Assembly (NCBI RefSeq): GCF_000385335.1 | Contig: NZ_ARWA01000001.1 | Span: 1,256,001 to 1,320,000 of the forward strand | Reading direction: 5' to 3' | Source: Methyloferula stellata AR4 | GTDB taxonomy: Bacteria > Pseudomonadota > Alphaproteobacteria > Rhizobiales > Beijerinckiaceae | Length of the DNA: 64,000 nucleotides | Part shown: one piece after another, positions 1-7,925 of the stretch | Position numbering within the stretch: the first letter of the stretch is position 1 | Layout: the number at the start of each line of letters is the position of its first letter | Notes under the pieces: model-generated | Told to the model about the DNA's origin: nothing | Database searches by the model: none | Seen by the model: the letters and a program-made list of their open reading frames with translations, nothing else | Program-made: the position numbers and the translations under genes

Positions 1-1260
1 CATTTGTTCAAGCGCCCGGTGATCGTGAACACGATCCGCGACGGTATCCCGACGCCGATCCCCTATGCGGCCAATATTTTCGACTATGGCCGCACCAAGC
101 TCGAGAAGCCGCTGCCGGTGAATGTCGGCTTTGCCGGGTTCAGGCTGCATTATCCGCTGAACGATCCGAAAGTCTTCGACGAGGTTATCGCCTTTCTGGG
201 CGCCAGCTATTTCCGCTTTCTCGGGCGCAACCAGCGCTACGGTATTTCCGCGCGGGGCCTTGCCGTGGGGGCCGGAACGGACGCCGAGGAATTTCCTTTC
301 TTCCGCGAGTTCTGGGTCGAGACGCCAGAACCCAACGCCATGCGCATCTCGATCTATGCGCTTCTCGATGGGCAGTCGGCGACGGCTGCCTATCGATTCG
401 ATCTTCAGCCGGGCAATGAAAGCCTGCTCGACGTGTCGGTCACCTTATTCCCGCGTCAGAGCGGCACGAAATTCGGTCTGGCGCCGCTGACCTCCATGTT
501 CTTCATCGGCGAAAACGACCATCGTGTCTTGGGCGACTTCCGGCCGGAGCTGCATGATTCCGACGGGCTCCTCATCCATTCCGGCACCGGAGAATGGATC
601 TGGCGGCCGCTGCACAATCCGGCGCAGCCGCAGATCTCGGCCTTTCTCGATCACGATATCCACGGCTTCGGGCTTCTCCAGCGCGACCGCGATTTCGATC
701 ATTATCAGGATCTCGATCTCGCCTATGAGTCACGGCCGAGCTATTGGGTCGAGCCGCGCGAAAATTGGGGTGACGGCCATATCGAACTCGTCGAATTGCC
801 GACGCAGGACGAGTCGAACGATAATATCGTCGTCTCCTGGGTGCCGAAGGACTCGCCCGAGCCGGGAAAGCCCTTCACCTTTTCCTATCGGATCATATCG
901 AGCCTCAACCTCGCACGTCTGTCGCCGAACGGGCGCACGGTGAACACTTATCAGACGACGGGCCAGGCCTTGGGCTCGCCGGAGCCCGTCACGCCCGGCA
1001 CGCGGCGTTTCCTGATCGATTTCGCCGGCGGCGACCTCGCCTATTATGCGCAGGATCCGGCGCTGGTCGAAGTCGTTCCGACGACAACGCAAGGCAAGAT
1101 CGTGCGGAGCTTCCTGGTGCCGAACAGCCATACGCAAGGCCTGCGTGCCGCGATCGATCTGCAGCTCGACTCGGGCCAATCGACCGATCTTCGGGTCTTC
1201 CTGCGCACGGGAACGCGGGCGCTCACCGAGACCTGGACCTTCCCGTGCCGCTGCGAATAA
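1..1260 (+). CDS. opgG: Periplasmic glucan biosynthesis protein, OpgG/OpgD (MdoG) family, 5'-truncated
   Basis: The frame is open from the first base, so the gene begins upstream of the window and the TTG at position 4 is probably an internal Leu codon. The 419 visible residues match the MdoG family, whose full length is about 500 residues; the missing part would hold the signal peptide and N-terminal beta-sandwich. Recognisable segments are FGLAPLTSMFFIGEND, FRPELHDSDGLLIHSGTGEW and WVEPRENWGDGHIELVELPT. The family acts in the periplasm on the backbone of osmoregulated periplasmic glucans. OpgG and OpgD cannot be separated without the N-terminus. The 3' end is intact. Confidence 0.85.
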   Translation, partial: HLFKRPVIVNTIRDGIPTPIPYAANIFDYGRTKLEKPLPVNVGFAGFRLHYPLNDPKVFDEVIAFLGASYFRFLGRNQRYGISARGLAVGAGTDAEEFPFFREFWVETPEPNAMRISIYALLDGQSATAAYRFDLQPGNESLLDVSVTLFPRQSGTKFGLAPLTSMFFIGENDHRVLGDFRPELHDSDGLLIHSGTGEWIWRPLHNPAQPQISAFLDHDIHGFGLLQRDRDFDHYQDLDLAYESRPSYWVEPRENWGDGHIELVELPTQDESNDNIVVSWVPKDSPEPGKPFTFSYRIISSLNLARLSPNGRTVNTYQTTGQALGSPEPVTPGTRRFLIDFAGGDLAYYAQDPALVEVVPTTTQGKIVRSFLVPNSHTQGLRAAIDLQLDSGQSTDLRVFLRTGTRALTETWTFPCRCE

Positions 1261-1333
1261 CACCCGGTTTCGAAAGGGTGCAGGCTCCATGCGGCATGTC
1301 TCAAAACAAGGCTCTTGCGCTAACCTGTGGGGC

Positions 1334-1455
1334 GTCATGGCCGGGCTTGACCCGGCCATCCAGGCATCAATGACGGGCGGCACGCCGCCACGCGACGACC
1401 TGCGTTCTTGGATGCGCGGGTCAATCCCCGGATCAAGTCCGGGGACGCGCATGAC
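1334..1455. repeat. BIME-like pair of palindromic repeats (family A, copy 1)
   Basis: Left unit ATGGCCGGGCTTGACCCGGCCAT is a perfect-arm palindrome at about 1337-1359. A second, inverted palindrome (CCCCGGATCAAGTCCGGGG region, about 1426-1445) ends in CGCATGAC. The left end GTCATG and right end CATGAC are inverted. The same layout recurs at 8919-9024 and 34749-34828. It fills the gap between the opgG-like gene and the GNAT gene; the rest of 1261-1506 shows nothing else. Confidence 0.75.
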
Positions 1456-1506
1456 GGTTGAGAGGAGCGCGCGTTCCTATTCTAATGCCCTTAGAGCGAT
1501 CTGGGG

Positions 1507-1980
1507 ATGCCCATGACGGCAAAGCGTAAACCGGCTGTACCGGCCCGCCGCGCGCGTCTCGCCGATGTCGATGCGCTCGAAAGCCTGGAGAATAAGGCCT
1601 TCGACGGCGACCGCCTGTCGCGCCGTTCCTTGCGCTATTACGTCAGAGCCGAAACCGTCGTCATGCGCGTGATGAAAGAGGACGGCGCGCTCGCCGCCTA
1701 TAGCCTGCTCGCCTTTCGCAAGGGCTCGAAGATCGCGCGGCTCTATTCGATCGCGGTCGATCCGGCGTTCGAAGGCTACGGCCTCGGGCGCGCGTTGCTC
1801 AAGGCCTGCGAGAAGGATGCGCGCGCGGCTCACTGCACAACCTTGCGTCTCGAAGTGCGGATCGACAATAAACGCGCGATCGCGCTTTACGAGAAGAACG
1901 GCTTTGAGCGCTACGACGAGATCGAGGATTATTACGAAGATGGCGCGACGGCGATTTGTTTGAAGAAGGCTTTCGCTTAA
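1507..1980 (+). CDS. GNAT family N-acetyltransferase (RimI-like)
   Basis: A 157-residue protein of the Gcn5-related acetyltransferase fold, which moves the acetyl group of acetyl-CoA to an amine. The acetyl-CoA pyrophosphate-binding motif A is seen as LYSIAVDPAFEGYGLGRALL (residues about 79-98), with a (Q/R)-x-x-G-x-(G/A)-like loop EGYGLG. The C-terminal RIDNKRAIALYEKNGFERY segment is typical of RimI-type enzymes that acetylate protein N-termini or small amines. Two in-frame ATGs (1507 and 1513) are possible starts; GGGG just upstream does not decide between them. The substrate cannot be told from sequence. Confidence 0.85.
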   Translation: MPMTAKRKPAVPARRARLADVDALESLENKAFDGDRLSRRSLRYYVRAETVVMRVMKEDGALAAYSLLAFRKGSKIARLYSIAVDPAFEGYGLGRALLKACEKDARAAHCTTLRLEVRIDNKRAIALYEKNGFERYDEIEDYYEDGATAICLKKAFA

Positions 1981-2038
1981 ACGGTCGCACACCTGCGATA
2001 CGTCCAGCATACTTTGAGACCATTTTGAAAGCATTTGA

Positions 2039-2545
2039 TCAGTCGAGGATCCGCAATTCAAGGAGGAAATAAATCTCGTCCAGGATAGTGATCTGCAAGG
2101 CCTTCTGGCCGGATGAATCTTTCAATTCAAGACCGCCATAGTAATGCAGAATTTGACTATTTGCACCGGGCTCCATTCCATCAAAATATTCTTCTTGCGC
2201 TTCAAGGAGATGCAAGGATGGACGATCGAACAGCCATTGAAGTCTTCGATCAAGATCGGATGTCCCGCCAGAGCGCGCTAAAGGGACATATTCTTCGGAA
2301 GCATGAGGAACCGCAATGGGACTCACCAAGCCGATCGGAAAATAATCGTAGCCGCCTACGTCCGCGCAGCTCTTCGCATCAGCACAGCATACAAGGCCCG
2401 GTTCCCCAACGAAAAAAACGTCGGTCACTATAAAGGGGGATGCATCCGGTTTCTTGAAGACATCGTATTTGACCCGCATCTCGGTCCAATGCGGCGTCAA
2501 GGATTTTACGAGATTTTCCAAGTTCGGATCATAGTCCGTCTGCAT
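2039..2545 (-). CDS. Small acidic protein, candidate immunity protein (copy 2)
   Basis: A 168-residue protein of unknown family. It aligns end to end without gaps with its upstream neighbour (2554-3060): both contain KPDASPFIVTDVFF, GEPGLVCC, GGYDY-PIGLVSPIA, LQWLFDRPSL and YYGGLEL. There is no signal peptide or membrane segment. It is the last gene of a three-gene minus-strand unit (toxin-like gene, copy 1, copy 2) with gaps of 16 and 8 bases. Tandem small paralogues directly behind a modular toxin are the usual layout of immunity genes, so that role is inferred from context only. The base composition is more AT-rich than the flanking housekeeping genes. Confidence 0.7.
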   Translation of the reverse strand: MQTDYDPNLENLVKSLTPHWTEMRVKYDVFKKPDASPFIVTDVFFVGEPGLVCCADAKSCADVGGYDYFPIGLVSPIAVPHASEEYVPLARSGGTSDLDRRLQWLFDRPSLHLLEAQEEYFDGMEPGANSQILHYYGGLELKDSSGQKALQITILDEIYFLLELRILD

Positions 2546-2553
2546 TCATCTGC

Positions 2554-3060
2554 TCAATCAATGATTTGCAGCTCCAGGGTGAACCCGATCGAATCCATGA
2601 CCATGATTTGCAAAGCCTTCTGGCTGGCTGGATCCGTCAATTCAAGGCCGCCATAATAACGCAGAATCTCAAAATTCGCGTTAGCTTCTGTCCCGTCATC
2701 GAATTCCTCTACAGCTTCGATCAAACGTAACGAGGGACGGTCGAAAAGCCATTGAAGCCTTTGGTCAAGATCTGATGTTCCGTTAGCCTTTGCAAAGGGG
2801 ATATATTGATCAAAAGCACGAGGATTCGCGATCGGGCTCACTAGACCGATCGGATAATAATCATATCCTCCAACTTCTGTGCAGGTCTTCGCATCTTTAC
2901 AGCATACTAAGCCGGGTTCGCCGATGAAAAACACGTCAGTAACAATGAAGGGCGAAGCATCTGGCTTTCTAAAGAAGTCGTACTTGACGCGCATCTCTTT
3001 CCAATGGGGAACAATCGTTTTTACTAGATTTTCCATCTCTTGATCATAAGCCGTCAGCAT
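2554..3060 (-). CDS. Small acidic protein, candidate immunity protein (copy 1)
   Basis: A 168-residue protein, paralogue of the gene at 2039-2545 and of identical length, so the pair arose by tandem duplication followed by divergence. Conserved Cys pairs sit in GLVCCKDAKTC; the protein is rich in Asp and Glu and lacks a signal peptide, as expected for a cytosolic antitoxin-like protein. It starts 16 bases after the stop of the toxin-like gene, so the genes are probably co-translated. I do not recognise a named family. Confidence 0.7.
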   Translation of the reverse strand: MLTAYDQEMENLVKTIVPHWKEMRVKYDFFRKPDASPFIVTDVFFIGEPGLVCCKDAKTCTEVGGYDYYPIGLVSPIANPRAFDQYIPFAKANGTSDLDQRLQWLFDRPSLRLIEAVEEFDDGTEANANFEILRYYGGLELTDPASQKALQIMVMDSIGFTLELQIID

Positions 3061-3076
3061 GCCTCACCTTCGCTTC

Positions 3077-4012
3077 CTATCGAAAATGAATAACTTCCAT
3101 AGTTTTTGCGCCCATCGTAATGGGCCTCTCGATACGCACGCCGCCGTTCGCGTTGATACGAAGCTGCGTTCCATCAGGCACATGACTCCGGGTTACACCT
3201 CGCTCCGTAACCTCGGTCGTGACCGTTTGTCCACGCGTCAAAGCCTCAAACAATTTCTGCGCTTCATTCAACCCTCCAGGCAGATCAGTGTTGAATTTGC
3301 TACCCGAACCCCTGGCATGAAGTCCTAGCAACACATTTTTCGGCACCTCAGCCGGAGCCACCAACGGTTCAGGGGGCGGCCTGGGATGACCGTGCTCAAC
3401 ATCTTCCTGCGGCGTCGTCAGTCCGAGACGGCGTCGCTGTTCATAGGCGCGTTCATTTAAGTCTTCATGATCCGCGTCCCCCTTTTTGTCTTGCTCTGCA
3501 ACGACCACTCCGTCTGATGCAGATCCTGAAGCGAAACGTCCATGATCATCACGCGGTTGGCCAGGATATTTAATGAGGTCGAGCGGCGCCGGATCGAGGC
3601 CAAGTTCCTTCATCAAATCGCGGGGCGTCCTCCCGCGATCAAGAAGATCTCCGGCGAGGTAGAGGCGATAGGCATCTTCCACATCGGCGAGCCGCGGCAG
3701 ACCGGCCTGAGCCAAACGAATGTTGGCAAGCGCCTTGTCGCCAAGCTTCCAATATTCCGACGCTGCTTCGATAGGGTGCAGCACATGTGCTGAAACCGAG
3801 CGGCGACAGACGACTGAGAGCAGCGCTAAAACACGTTCTCTGTCGCTCTCACACGCGAGCAATGATGCGCCGTATCGATCCCGCGTCATCCGCGCGAGCA
3901 CGGTCCCCGCACCGAAGACCAGCCCCGTCTGGTTGAGCTCGACTACCGAACAAAAAGCATTGGACGCGAGCCGTTCTTCAAATCGCTTTTCTAAGATGCC
4001 GTTTGGATGCAC
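3077..4012 (-). CDS. Modular toxin-like protein with PRDDHGRFASG linker and variable C-terminal domain
   Basis: A 311-residue protein. The start is GTG (4012-4010) with AGAGG about six bases upstream. Three parts are visible: an N-terminal alpha-helical domain (about 1-147, containing ARMTRDRYGASLLACESDRE and ANIRLAQAGLPRLADVEDAY); a linker of the YPGQPRDDHGRFASG type (149-163) followed by a charged Pro-rich stretch; and a compact C-terminal domain (about 228-311) with GSGSKFNTDLPGGLNEAQ and a final GAKTMEVIHFR. From memory, similar N-termini and PRDxHGRW/F linkers occur in alphaproteobacterial proteins with differing C-termini, the hallmark of polymorphic toxins. Two small paralogous genes follow. 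The C-terminal activity is unknown; toxin function is inferred. Confidence 0.7.
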   Translation of the reverse strand: MHPNGILEKRFEERLASNAFCSVVELNQTGLVFGAGTVLARMTRDRYGASLLACESDRERVLALLSVVCRRSVSAHVLHPIEAASEYWKLGDKALANIRLAQAGLPRLADVEDAYRLYLAGDLLDRGRTPRDLMKELGLDPAPLDLIKYPGQPRDDHGRFASGSASDGVVVAEQDKKGDADHEDLNERAYEQRRRLGLTTPQEDVEHGHPRPPPEPLVAPAEVPKNVLLGLHARGSGSKFNTDLPGGLNEAQKLFEALTRGQTVTTEVTERGVTRSHVPDGTQLRINANGGVRIERPITMGAKTMEVIHFR

Positions 4013-4139
4013 CGGTACCTCTGATGCAAAAGATCAGAGGAGGATGATAATGAGGTTGCCATTTCACGGCTAGAACAGAAAGGGAACATAAATCGGACGA
4101 GCGCCCGGTGTCAAGCGGGTTCGAACGGTGAAGCGCGCC

Positions 4140-4952
4140 TCAGTCTCTCGGCCCATCCGCCAGCCGCTTCAGATCGAACCCGGCGATGTCCTGCAGCAAT
4201 TCGACAAAGGCCGTCGCGCCATAATCGGCGCTGGCCTCGCCCTTATCGGCTGAGGCCGCCGTCGCATCGCCCATCGCGCCCGCGCGTGACAAATCCTGGC
4301 TCATCCAGCCGAAGCCCGTCGGGCGTCCTGTGCGAAGCCATGCGAAATCGGCCTCGAAGGCCGCGCTTTCGGATGGAAAATTCTCCGCCGCTTCGCGCCG
4401 CACGAGATCGGGACGAAAGCTCAACATCAGCGAGGTTTCTATATCGCCCGCGTGAATGCCATGCAGCTTTTCGGCATCGGTAAAAAGCCCATCGGGATAG
4501 CCGAAGCGATGCCAGGTCGACATCACGACGAACATGCCGAGCTTGGCGCGCAATTCATGCGCGACAATATCGAGGATCGGCACATTGCCGCCATGCGCAT
4601 TGGCGAGCACCAATTTGCGGCAGCCGGCGCGGTGAACGCATTCTCCAAGTTCGATCCAGGTCTGGATGAGGGTTGTGGCCGACAGGCTAAGCGTGCCCGG
4701 AAAATCATTATGTTCGATCGAAACGCCGATCGCCTGCACCGGCAGAAACAAAACCGGCAGATCGTCCGGCAGCCGCGCGATCACGCGGGCCAAATAGCCT
4801 TCGGTGATGAATGTATCGACGCCGAGCGGCAGATGCGGCCCATGCTGCTCGGTCGCGGCGACGGGCAGCACAGCGATGACCTCGGCCATATCGGCCGCCT
4901 GAAAATCGGTCCAGGTCATATCGGCCCAGAAGCGGGTAGGGAGTGCTGGCAT
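4140..4952 (-). CDS. Creatininase-family amidohydrolase
   Basis: A 270-residue enzyme of the creatininase/FAPy-deformylase fold, a metal-dependent amidohydrolase group that includes creatininase, ArfB and MftE. Metal-binding motifs are in order: EQHGPHLPLGVDT, HNDFPGTLSL, LANAHGGN and HAGDIETSLML. The start at 4952 (MPALPTRFW) is preferred because GAGAGAG lies just upstream; an ATG at 4970 is also in frame. It is divergent from an NMT1-type ABC importer with only about 107 bases between starts, suggesting shared regulation and a role in opening or deformylating the imported compound. The substrate is not known. Confidence 0.85.
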   Translation of the reverse strand: MPALPTRFWADMTWTDFQAADMAEVIAVLPVAATEQHGPHLPLGVDTFITEGYLARVIARLPDDLPVLFLPVQAIGVSIEHNDFPGTLSLSATTLIQTWIELGECVHRAGCRKLVLANAHGGNVPILDIVAHELRAKLGMFVVMSTWHRFGYPDGLFTDAEKLHGIHAGDIETSLMLSFRPDLVRREAAENFPSESAAFEADFAWLRTGRPTGFGWMSQDLSRAGAMGDATAASADKGEASADYGATAFVELLQDIAGFDLKRLADGPRD

Positions 4953-5059
4953 CGATCTCTCTCGCGTCATTCGACACTATTTTGAAACATCGGTATCCTA
5001 TCCGCAAATCCATGGCTTGAGATATGAGCCGTTCACCTTAACGGCCCAAAAGGACTGAA

Positions 5060-6064
5060 ATGAACCGCCTGCTCGCCCATGCCGTCTTGTTCTCGGCCTT
5101 CCTGTGCTCTTCCGCTCCGGCTTTCGCGCTCGATAAAGTGACCTTCGCCACAAATTGGCGGGCGGAGGCCGAGCATGGCGGCTTCTATCAGGCCGTGGCC
5201 GACGGCACCTATGCCAAATACGGGCTCGACGTGACCATTCTGCAGGGTGGCCCGCAGGTGAACAACCGGCTTTTGCTGGCCGCCGGTCGCATCGATTTCG
5301 ACATGGGCGCCAATATGATCCAGGCCTTCGACGCGGCGCAGCAGGGCATTCCGATCGTCGCGATCGCCTCGATGTTTCAGAAGGATCCGATCGTGCTCTT
5401 GTCGCATCCGGACGCGGGCTTCGACAAATTCACCGATCTGCCGAAGGCGACGGCCTTCATCGGCAAGGATGCGCTCGTCTCCGTCTATCAATGGCTGAAG
5501 GCGACTTACGGATTCAGCGAAGACAAGATCAAGCCCTATAATTTCAACGCAGCGCCTTTTTTGGCCGATAAGAATTCGATCGAGCAAGGCTATGCGACTT
5601 CCGAGCCTTATGAGATCGAACGCGAAGGTCATTTCAAGCCGAATGTCTTTCTGCTCGCCGATTACGGCTATGATTCCTATTCGACGACGATTGAAGCCCG
5701 CCGCGATCTGATCGAAAAAAATCCGGATCTTGTGCAGCGCTTCGTCGATGCGTCGATCATCGGCTGGTATCATTATATCTATGGCGACAATCATGCCGCC
5801 AACGCGCTCATCAAGAAAGACAATCCGGATATCAACGATGAGCTCCTCGCCTATTCCGTCAAGAAGCTGCGCGAGGCCGGCATTGTCGATTCAGGCGACT
5901 CGCTGACGCTCGGCATAGGTGCGATGACCGACCAACGCATGAAAAGCTTCTTCGACAAAATGGTGGCGGCGGGGCTCTTCAAACCCGATCTCGATTATAA
6001 GCGCGGCTATTCGCTGGTGTTCGTGAATAAGGGTGTCGGTCTTGATCAGAGGCCAAAGCCGTAG
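5060..6064 (+). CDS. ABC transporter substrate-binding protein, NMT1/THI5-like
   Basis: A 334-residue periplasmic binding protein. It has a clear Sec signal peptide (about 1-23, cleavage after APAFA) and the SsuA/THI5-like core beginning DKVTFATNWRAEAEHGGFYQA, similar to ThiY-type proteins that bind pyrimidine precursors of thiamine; the CCCFC motif of the yeast Thi5 enzyme is absent, as expected for a transporter subunit. AAAGGA precedes the ATG, and a 6-bp stem-loop (GCCGTT/AACGGC, 5028-5045) lies directly before it. First gene of an importer set with the ATPase and permease downstream. Pyrimidine uptake is inferred from family; sulfonates or other small organics remain possible. Confidence 0.88.
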   Translation: MNRLLAHAVLFSAFLCSSAPAFALDKVTFATNWRAEAEHGGFYQAVADGTYAKYGLDVTILQGGPQVNNRLLLAAGRIDFDMGANMIQAFDAAQQGIPIVAIASMFQKDPIVLLSHPDAGFDKFTDLPKATAFIGKDALVSVYQWLKATYGFSEDKIKPYNFNAAPFLADKNSIEQGYATSEPYEIEREGHFKPNVFLLADYGYDSYSTTIEARRDLIEKNPDLVQRFVDASIIGWYHYIYGDNHAANALIKKDNPDINDELLAYSVKKLREAGIVDSGDSLTLGIGAMTDQRMKSFFDKMVAAGLFKPDLDYKRGYSLVFVNKGVGLDQRPKP

Positions 6065-6091
6065 GGCAAATGAACAATGGTACGGCACGAA

Positions 6092-6217
6092 CCCTTCTCC
6101 CGCTTGCGGGAGAAGGTGTCATGCGGAGCATGACGGATGAGGGGTCTCTCAGCCTGCAACCATCCCTCATCCGACCCGACTTCGTCGGGCCACCTTCTCC
6201 CGCAAGCGGGAGAAGGG
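6092..6217. repeat. Dispersed hairpin repeat (family E, copy 1)
   Basis: Begins with the palindrome CCCTTCTCCCGCTTGCGGGA and ends with the near-identical inverted CTTCTCCCGCAAGCGGGAGA; between them are GGATGAGGGG and CCCTCATCC arms. Related copies lie at 20489-20616 and 48471-48605. It sits between the binding-protein and ATPase genes of the ABC importer and may reduce transcription into the downstream genes or protect the upstream mRNA. Confidence 0.75.
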
Positions 6218-6269
6218 ACGCGCCATACCGTCGAAGCACCCCTTACATGATCCTTGCATCGCGGCGCTC

Positions 6270-7049
6270 ATGACACAGAACCTGGTTGCCCTGCGCGGCG
6301 TCGGCAAGACCTTCAAGAACGGGACTTTGGCGCTGAGCGGGCTCGACCTCGATGTCGAAGCGGGCGAGTTTCTGACGCTGCTCGGGCCGTCGGGCTGCGG
6401 CAAGTCCACGATCCTGCGCCTCATTGCCGGTCTCGATAAACCGTCGGCGGGCGCGATCGAGCGGCCCTTTCCGGAGCGGATCGCCGAAATAGGCTTCGTG
6501 TTTCAAGAGCCGACGCTGATGCCTTGGGCGAGCGTCTTCGACAATGTCTATCTGCCGCTGCGCCTCAAAAAGGAAAGCCGGGCCAAGGCCAAATCGCGCG
6601 TGGAGGCCACCCTTTCGCTCGTCGGGCTTTCGGCCTTTGCAAAGGCCTATCCGCGCGAACTCTCGGGCGGCATGCGCATGCGTGTTTCGATCGCGCGTGC
6701 GCTGGTTTTGAAGCCGGCGCTTTTGCTGCTCGACGAGCCTTTCGCCGCGCTCGACGAGATCACGCGGTTTCGCCTGAACGACGATCTCATCCGGCTGAAA
6801 CAGGAACTCGGGACGACCGTCGTTTTCGTCACCCATTCCGTCTATGAAAGCGTCTATCTCTCGACGCGCATCGCGATCATGGCGCCAAGGCCAGGCCGGA
6901 TCGTGAAAGAGATTGCGATCGCGGCCGATCTGCCGCGCAATGAGAGCTTTCGCATGAGCGCCGCATATGGCGCGCTTTGCGTCGAAGCTTCCAAGAGCCT
7001 GCAGGCCGCCATGGCGCAGGGCGCCTATGGTGAGGAGGAGGCACGCTGA
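6270..7049 (+). CDS. ABC transporter ATP-binding protein (nitrate/sulfonate/pyrimidine class)
   Basis: A 259-residue ATPase subunit. Walker A GPSGCGKST (about 41-49), Q-loop FVFQEPTLMPWASVFDN, signature ELSGGMRMRVSIARAL, Walker B LLLLDEPFAALDE and the switch His in VVFVTHSVYESVYLS are all intact. This is the SsuB/TauB/ThiZ subgroup that partners NMT1-type binding proteins. Its stop codon overlaps the permease start as TGATG, so the two are translationally coupled. It energises uptake at the inner membrane. Confidence 0.93.
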   Translation: MTQNLVALRGVGKTFKNGTLALSGLDLDVEAGEFLTLLGPSGCGKSTILRLIAGLDKPSAGAIERPFPERIAEIGFVFQEPTLMPWASVFDNVYLPLRLKKESRAKAKSRVEATLSLVGLSAFAKAYPRELSGGMRMRVSIARALVLKPALLLLDEPFAALDEITRFRLNDDLIRLKQELGTTVVFVTHSVYESVYLSTRIAIMAPRPGRIVKEIAIAADLPRNESFRMSAAYGALCVEASKSLQAAMAQGAYGEEEAR

Positions 7050-7834
7050 TGTCCCAATCTCTGACCCGTTATGGCCCGCCGGTGATCGTCAGCCTTGTGG
7101 CGCTCGGCGCTTGGGAGGCGATCGTGCGGCTCGCCGATATCCCGCCCTATCAATTGCCGGCGCCGAGCCTGATCGCGACGACGCTCTATGTGGATCGCGC
7201 GACGCTTTTTGCGTCGCTGCTCGTCACCTTGAAGATCACCTTCGGCGCTTTGGCTGTCGCCGTTTTCGGGGGTGCGTTCCTTGCCGTGCTCTTTGCCCGC
7301 TGGACCTGGGTCGAGCGAAGCTTTTTGCCTTTCGCCGTGATCTTGCAGGTGACGCCGATCATCGCCATCGCGCCTTTGCTGCTCGTCTGGCTCGATGCCG
7401 GAACGGCGGTGCTGGTCTGCGCCTTTCTCGTCGCCTTCTTCCCGATTCTCGCCAATACGAGCGTCGGGCTCGCCTCCACCAATCATAATCTCGTCGATCT
7501 CTTCAAGCTGCACCATGCCTCGCCCTGGCAGGAGCTTGTCCTTTTGCGCATTCCGGCAGCCTTACCCTTTTTCATGACAGGCTTGCGCATCGGCGGCGGA
7601 TTGGCGCTGATCGGCGCCATAGCGGCCGAACTCGCGGCGGGCGCGGCCGGGCAGAGCGCCGGGCTCGCCTTCCGCATCGTGGAAGCCGGCTACCGCGTAA
7701 ACATCCCGCGCATGTTCGCGGCTCTGGCTTTGATCTCCCTGACGGGCCTCGCCATTTTCGCTGTTCTGTCGGCGCTCTCGACGCTTCTGCTCAGGCGCTG
7801 GCACGAGAGCGCGATCGACCGGGAGGAGGCTTGA
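7049..7834 (+). CDS. ABC transporter permease
   Basis: A 261-residue inner-membrane protein with about six hydrophobic segments, of the BPD_transp_1 (SsuC/TauC/ThiX) type. The EAA loop that contacts the ATPase is seen as HHASPWQELVLLRIPAALPF followed by FMTGLRIGGG. It overlaps the ATPase gene by one base. Together with the genes at 5060 and 6270 it completes a high-affinity importer. Confidence 0.92.
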   Translation: MSQSLTRYGPPVIVSLVALGAWEAIVRLADIPPYQLPAPSLIATTLYVDRATLFASLLVTLKITFGALAVAVFGGAFLAVLFARWTWVERSFLPFAVILQVTPIIAIAPLLLVWLDAGTAVLVCAFLVAFFPILANTSVGLASTNHNLVDLFKLHHASPWQELVLLRIPAALPFFMTGLRIGGGLALIGAIAAELAAGAAGQSAGLAFRIVEAGYRVNIPRMFAALALISLTGLAIFAVLSALSTLLLRRWHESAIDREEA

Positions 7835-7925
7835 AGCTGGCTGCGGATTTGGTCACAAAAATGTGCGGCCATTCAGGATGCCGATCCGGCATTATGGTCG
7901 ATCATCACTGCGAGGGTTTTCGAAA

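Noticed and set aside
4971-5059. Possible TPP riboswitch before the NMT1-type binding protein gene
   Set aside because: A GAGATATGAGC stretch is present, but the conserved THI-box segments and pairing are missing; only a small 6-bp stem-loop is supported.
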